Assembly: GCA_963678055.1 (NCBI GenBank)
Contig: OY782679.1
Span: forward strand, 2,294,001 to 2,358,000
Source: CAXXOK01 sp963678055
GTDB lineage: Bacteria > Bacillota > Clostridia > Christensenellales > Aristaeellaceae
DNA: 64,000 bases
Reading direction: 5' to 3'
Part shown: one piece after another, positions 60,364 to 64,000 of the stretch
Position numbering within the stretch: the first letter of the stretch is position 1
How the letters are laid out: each line of letters begins with the position of its first letter
Notes under the pieces: generated by a model
The model's database searches: none
Seen by the model: only the letters and a program-made list of their open reading frames with translations
Told to the model about the DNA's origin: nothing
Program-made: the position numbers and the translations under genes

Positions 60364-61425
60364 TTGAGTATTATCACCATCGTTGGTGCGGGCATGATGG
60401 GCTCGGCCATGAGCGTCCCCGCACGGGATAACGGGCATATGGTGCGCCTGGTCGGCACACATCTGGACCGGGATATTGTTACCCATGCCAAGGCAAGCGG
60501 TGAGCATCTGACGATGAAGCGGATGCTGCCGGAGGGAATCGCCTTTTATCAGATAGAAGAGTTGCAAACCGCGCTGCACGATGCCGATGTGGTGCTTTGC
60601 GGTGTATCGAGCTTTGGGGTGGATTGGTTCTTAGAAACCGTCGTCCCGCTCATCCCGGACGGCGTACCGGTTCTTGCCGTGACCAAGGGATTGCTCAACC
60701 GGGAGGACAGCACGTTGCTGCCTTTCCCCACATATTATAAGAACAAAACAAATAGCAGGTTGCCTTTCTGTGCCATCGGCGGCCCCTGTACCAGCTACGA
60801 GCTGGCCGACCGCCGCCAAACCTGCGTAGCGTTCTGCGGCGAGGATACCGTAACCCTCAAATTCTTACAATCCCTGCTGGAAACCGACTATTACCACATC
60901 AGCCTGTCGACCGATGTGCTAGGTGTGGAATGCGCTGTAGCCATGAAAAACGCCTACGCGCTTGGCGTGACGCTTGCCATCGGCATGGTCGAGCAAAGCG
61001 ACGGCATCGGCTGCACGGAGGCGTATAACCCGCAAGCTGCGCTGTTTGGGCAGAGCGTACGCGAAATGCGCACGATACTGGACTATACCGGTGCCGGGGC
61101 GGACAATATCATCTATGGCGCGGGCGACCTGTACGTGACCGTGTTTGGCGGACGCACACGCAAACTCGGCACCCTGCTTGGGCGTGGAATGTCGTTTCCC
61201 AAGGCGATAGAGGAATTACAAGGCATTACGCTGGAATCCGTTGTAATCGCTGGTCGCCTGATCGACGCGGTAACCCAGGCGATTGCAGACGGTAAACTGT
61301 ATGAAAACCAGTTTCCGCTCCTGATGCACGTGGGCAAGCTGCTGCGCGGCGAAACGGCTGGCAGCATCCCGTTTCATCGCTTTTCGGCCGCTTTCGGGCC
61401 GGAGCACAGGGAATCCTCTTTATAA
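60364..61425 (+). CDS. GpsA-like NAD(P)-dependent glycerol-3-phosphate dehydrogenase family protein
   Basis: A 353-residue protein. An N-terminal Rossmann fold opens with IITIVGAGMMGSAMSVPARD, followed by the GVSSFGVDWF and AVTKGLLN blocks of the NAD-dependent glycerol-3-phosphate dehydrogenase family; AVAMKNAYALGVTLAIGM contains the catalytic-type lysine, and GAGDLYVTVFGGRTRKLGTLL matches the substrate-binding loop. It differs from the usual GpsA at the first motif (GAGMMGSAMSVP rather than GxGSWGTALA), so the substrate may be another polyol phosphate. The start is a TTG at 60364 with AAGGGAG nine bases upstream. Confidence 0.8.
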   Translation: MSIITIVGAGMMGSAMSVPARDNGHMVRLVGTHLDRDIVTHAKASGEHLTMKRMLPEGIAFYQIEELQTALHDADVVLCGVSSFGVDWFLETVVPLIPDGVPVLAVTKGLLNREDSTLLPFPTYYKNKTNSRLPFCAIGGPCTSYELADRRQTCVAFCGEDTVTLKFLQSLLETDYYHISLSTDVLGVECAVAMKNAYALGVTLAIGMVEQSDGIGCTEAYNPQAALFGQSVREMRTILDYTGAGADNIIYGAGDLYVTVFGGRTRKLGTLLGRGMSFPKAIEELQGITLESVVIAGRLIDAVTQAIADGKLYENQFPLLMHVGKLLRGETAGSIPFHRFSAAFGPEHRESSL

Positions 61426-61575
61426 ATTTATCCACATATTCTGCATAATTATTCGATTGCAAAATTGGTGTAAAATCTATCAGAACCACCCATCCGTGGT
61501 GGTCAAGACGCATGATTGCGTGTATAAACCCCGATTTGTTGTGCAATTTTACACAGCCTAAATACAAAATAAACA
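61426..61575 (+). other. Intergenic region with a hairpin
   Basis: No gene is seen between the GpsA-like gene and the pyrC promoter. ACCACC-N7-GGTGGT (61485-61503) forms a hairpin without a T run; a second weak one (ACGCA/TGCGT) follows. Neither looks like a true terminator. Confidence 0.4.
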
Positions 61576-61604
61576 TTGACAAGCGTGCAAGTCTTCTGTA
61601 TAAT
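61576..61604 (+). promoter_or_regulatory. Promoter of the pyrC-carA operon (perfect consensus)
   Basis: TTGACA (61576-61581), 17 bp, TATAAT (61599-61604). The leader before the TTG start is about 45 nt and contains no PyrR-type attenuator that I can see. Confidence 0.88.
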
Positions 61605-61654
61605 TCACAGTTGAACATACCACCAAGAATTGTAGCCGGAAAGGAGATCGGACA

Positions 61655-62932
61655 TTGAACGCAGTGCTCAAGGGAGCGGCTTTGTACCGAAATAAAGCGC
61701 TCCGGCAATGTGACCTGATGATCCGGCAGGGCGCGCTGTTTCCTCTTCTTTCACCGACTGATGAAAGTGGAGTACCCGTTCTTTCCCTTTCAGGAAAAGT
61801 AGTCATTCCCGGTTTCGCAGATGTACACGTTCATTTGCGGGAACCGGGTTTTTCTTATAAAGAGACGATAGCAAGCGGCACCCGCGCGGCAGCGCGCGGC
61901 GGGTATACCGATGTGTGCCCCATGCCCAATTTAAACCCCGCGCCAGACAGCGCCGCTACCCTTGCCAAAGAACTTGCAATCATCCATCAGGATGCCTGCG
62001 TGAACGTTCTCCCCTACGCCTGCATTACCAAAGGGCAGCAGGGCAGCGAACTGGTTGATTTTAAAACACTTGCGCCGCAGGTCGCCGGTTTTTCTGACGA
62101 TGGCAGGGGCGTGCAAACCGAAGTCACCATGCGCGCCGCCATGGAACAAGCCAAACTGTATAACAGCCTGATCGCCGCCCACTGCGAGGACGATCGCTTG
62201 CTACATGGCGGCTACATCCACGATGGCGCGTATGCCAAGCAGCATGGACACCGGGGCATCTCCTCGGAAAGCGAATGGCGGCAGCTTGCCCGCGACCTGC
62301 AACTTGCCAAAGAAACCGGCTGCAAATACCACGTCTGCCACATATCCACAAAAGAAAGCGTCGCCCTCATCCGCAAGGCCAAAGCAGAGGGTGTAGATGT
62401 CAGCTGCGAAACCGCACCCCACTACCTGTGCCTGACCGAAGATGATTTGCAGGATAACGGACGCTTCAAAATGAACCCGCCCATCCGCTCCCGGGCTGAT
62501 CGAGACGCGCTGATAGAAGGTTTGCTCGATGGCACAATCGACATGATCGCCACCGACCATGCTCCCCACAGTGTGGAGGAAAAATCACGCGGCCTGCAAG
62601 GCAGCTTGATGGGCGTGGTGGGGCTGGAATTTGCGTTTGCGGTGCTCAATACCCACCTGGTTAAACCCGGTATACTACCGCTGGAAAGGCTTTTGACACT
62701 GATGATTGACAATCCAAGACAGCGCTTCGGCCTACCGGAGCGAACGCTATCAGAGGGCATGCCCGCGACCTTTGCGGTGCTCGACCCAGACAGGGAATGG
62801 ACGATAGACCCACAGCACTTCCTGTCCAAAGGGAAAGCAACACCGTTTGCCGGCATGGCTGTACAGGGCGACTGCATACTGACAATGAACGGAGGTGAGA
62901 CCGTATGGAAAAGCACGAACGTAAGCTGGTAA
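61655..62932 (+). CDS. pyrC: Dihydroorotase (class I)
   Basis: A 425-residue amidohydrolase for the third step of pyrimidine synthesis. GFADVHVHLREPGFSYKETI holds the first metal ligands, VNVLPYACITKGQQGSELVD and YHVCHISTKESVALI further ones, and DMIATDHAPHSVEEKSRG the catalytic Asp. The start is a TTG at 61655 with AAAGGAG about 9 nt upstream. The gene overlaps carA by 28 bp, so both are made from one message. Confidence 0.95.
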   Translation: MNAVLKGAALYRNKALRQCDLMIRQGALFPLLSPTDESGVPVLSLSGKVVIPGFADVHVHLREPGFSYKETIASGTRAAARGGYTDVCPMPNLNPAPDSAATLAKELAIIHQDACVNVLPYACITKGQQGSELVDFKTLAPQVAGFSDDGRGVQTEVTMRAAMEQAKLYNSLIAAHCEDDRLLHGGYIHDGAYAKQHGHRGISSESEWRQLARDLQLAKETGCKYHVCHISTKESVALIRKAKAEGVDVSCETAPHYLCLTEDDLQDNGRFKMNPPIRSRADRDALIEGLLDGTIDMIATDHAPHSVEEKSRGLQGSLMGVVGLEFAFAVLNTHLVKPGILPLERLLTLMIDNPRQRFGLPERTLSEGMPATFAVLDPDREWTIDPQHFLSKGKATPFAGMAVQGDCILTMNGGETVWKSTNVSW

Positions 62933-64000
62933 TGGAAAACGGCGCGGAATTTTTGGGAACGTCTTTTGGTGCGGTCAAGGAAACGCTGTGTGAGATGGTA
63001 TTTAACACCTCCATGGTCGGCTATCAGGAGATCGTGACCGATCCTAGCTACACCGAGCAGATGGTGGTCATGACCTATCCGCTAATCGGCAACTACGGCA
63101 TCTGCGACGATGACCATGAAACAAAAACCCCCACCATGGGCGCGATGGTCGTACGCGAGTACAACGACCTGCCCTCCAACTTCCGTGCGACCGGAACCTT
63201 AAGCCAGCTGCTGGAAGCCTACGACATTCCCGGCATTCAGGGCGTGGACACGCGTAAAATTGCCCGCATGATTCGCAGCGAAGGCAGCCAGCGCGCCATC
63301 ATTTGTGCGCCGGAGCTAAGCACCGAGGACGCGCTGGCGAAAATCCGCGCCTATCAGCTGCCACACGATACCGTTTCCCGCGTGTCTCAGCCCACAGCAT
63401 GGCACTCGGAAGCCGACAACGCTAAGTACACCGTGGTGTGCGTGGACTGCGGCATTAAACACAACATTATCCGCGAGCTGAACAAGCGCGGCTGCACCAC
63501 CATCACGGTGCCATACAATATCACGGCAGACGAAATTCTACAGTATCAACCCGATGGGCTATTCCTCTCCAACGGCCCCGGTGACCCGGAGGATGTGCCC
63601 TCCGTGATTGAAGCCATCAAAACACTCAAGGGCAAACTGCCGATCTTTGGCATCTGCCTGGGGCACCAGATGCTGTCGCTGGCCTACGGCGCAAAAACCT
63701 ATAAAATGAAGTTTGGCCACCGCGGCGGCAACCACCCTGTAAAGGACCTGCGAACGGGCAAAATCGCCGTGACCAGCCAAAACCACAGCTACGCCGTGGC
63801 GCTGGACAGCTTAGAGAAAACCAAGCTCACCCTCACCCACCTGAACCTGCTGGATAACACCGCCGAGGGTGTGGAGTGCAAAGAAGACAAGGTCTTCTCC
63901 GTGCAGTATCACCCGGAAAGCGCACCCGGCCCGCAGGATTCAGCCCACTTGTTTACCCAGTTTATTGACATGATGGCAAAGGAGCGTGAGCAGCATGCCT
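62905..64000 (+). CDS. carA: Carbamoyl-phosphate synthase small subunit (stop codon beyond window)
   Basis: About 365 residues are present and the frame is still open at the last base; the family length is 350-380, so the stop should be within a few codons. FLGTSFGAVKETLCEMVFNT starts the N-terminal domain. The glutaminase domain has LFLSNGPGDPEDVP, the nucleophile in FGICLGHQMLSLAYG, and the His/Glu pair in VQYHPESAPGPQD. It hydrolyses glutamine to feed ammonia to CarB. The ATG at 62905 is preceded by GGAGGTGA and lies inside the end of pyrC. Confidence 0.95.
   Translation, partial: MEKHERKLVMENGAEFLGTSFGAVKETLCEMVFNTSMVGYQEIVTDPSYTEQMVVMTYPLIGNYGICDDDHETKTPTMGAMVVREYNDLPSNFRATGTLSQLLEAYDIPGIQGVDTRKIARMIRSEGSQRAIICAPELSTEDALAKIRAYQLPHDTVSRVSQPTAWHSEADNAKYTVVCVDCGIKHNIIRELNKRGCTTITVPYNITADEILQYQPDGLFLSNGPGDPEDVPSVIEAIKTLKGKLPIFGICLGHQMLSLAYGAKTYKMKFGHRGGNHPVKDLRTGKIAVTSQNHSYAVALDSLEKTKLTLTHLNLLDNTAEGVECKEDKVFSVQYHPESAPGPQDSAHLFTQFIDMMAKEREQHA
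63995..64000 (+). CDS. carB: Probable start of carB (only two codons in window)
   Basis: ATGCCT at the edge encodes Met-Pro, the usual start of the large subunit of carbamoyl-phosphate synthase. AAAGGAG lies ten bases before it (63978-63984), inside carA. The assignment rests on this ribosome site and the normal carA-carB order, not on protein sequence. Confidence 0.4.

Noticed and set aside
61604..61660. PyrR attenuator in the pyrC leader
   Set aside because: The leader of about 45 nt is too short for the anti-antiterminator and terminator stems; the hairpin further up (61485-61503) precedes the promoter.

Overview
The window looks like the chromosome of a moderately GC-rich Firmicute, most likely an anaerobe of class Clostridia. 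This is inferred from gene content and order: maf-mreB-mreC-mreD-mrdA-minD-rodA, polA-coaE-lytic transglycosylase, Asp23-fakA-recG, a two-subunit glycine decarboxylase (gcvPA/gcvPB) behind a tandem glycine riboswitch, strong purine-rich Shine-Dalgarno sites, frequent TTG/GTG starts, and promoters with near-consensus sigma-A boxes spaced 16-18 bp. No rRNA, tRNA, CRISPR array, prophage or insertion sequence was recognised. The species cannot be named from the sequence.

Layout. 1-2.5 kb (minus): guanine deaminase (cut by the window edge), a membrane-anchored endonuclease/exonuclease/phosphatase protein and a methyltransferase. 2.6-11.1 kb: a pentose locus. xylA-xylB and a LacI-type regulator read leftward; a ChvE/MmsA/MmsB-type sugar ABC transporter reads rightward. 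Almost identical 14-bp operators lie in front of xylA and in the transporter leader, with a cre-like site beside the second, so uptake and isomerase/kinase steps look like one regulon. 11.2-12.4 kb: a TraB-family membrane protein. 12.4-21.8 kb (minus): a polA-led gene string, polA-coaE-transglycosylase-solute binding protein-CHAP protein-secreted caspase-like protease-glycosyltransferase, joined by short gaps or ATGA overlaps. 21.9-22.4 kb: nrdR.

22.5-33.2 kb (plus): Asp23 protein, fakA and recG; trmL, a small acidic membrane protein and a family 4 uracil-DNA glycosylase; nfeD and the flotillin floA, then an unknown membrane-anchored protein overlapping a LytTR response regulator; and an ArsR repressor, YraQ/DUF318 permease and Cys-rich thioredoxin-like protein behind a promoter carrying a perfect 12-bp inverted repeat. 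33.2-41.7 kb (minus): a small thioredoxin-like protein and the cell elongation genes. 41.8-45.7 kb (minus): an ABC-2 exporter pair and a BCCT transporter. 45.7-51.4 kb (minus): a glnS-gltX-leuS synthetase operon.

51.5-57.1 kb (plus): the glycine cleavage operon gcvT-gcvH-gcvPA-gcvPB plus a lipoate ligase that could lipoylate GcvH. 57.2-61.4 kb: a secreted protein of unknown role, gap (minus) with a palindrome over its transcription start, an AraC/GyrI fusion regulator and a GpsA-like dehydrogenase. 61.5-64 kb: pyrC-carA with carB apparently starting in the last six bases, behind a perfect consensus promoter.

The parts most worth following up are the secreted caspase-like/envelope gene string behind polA, the 13-cysteine metal-locus protein, the floA-unknown-LytTR cluster, and the sugar-regulon operators. 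All functions are assigned by reading motifs and family resemblance; no database search was run.
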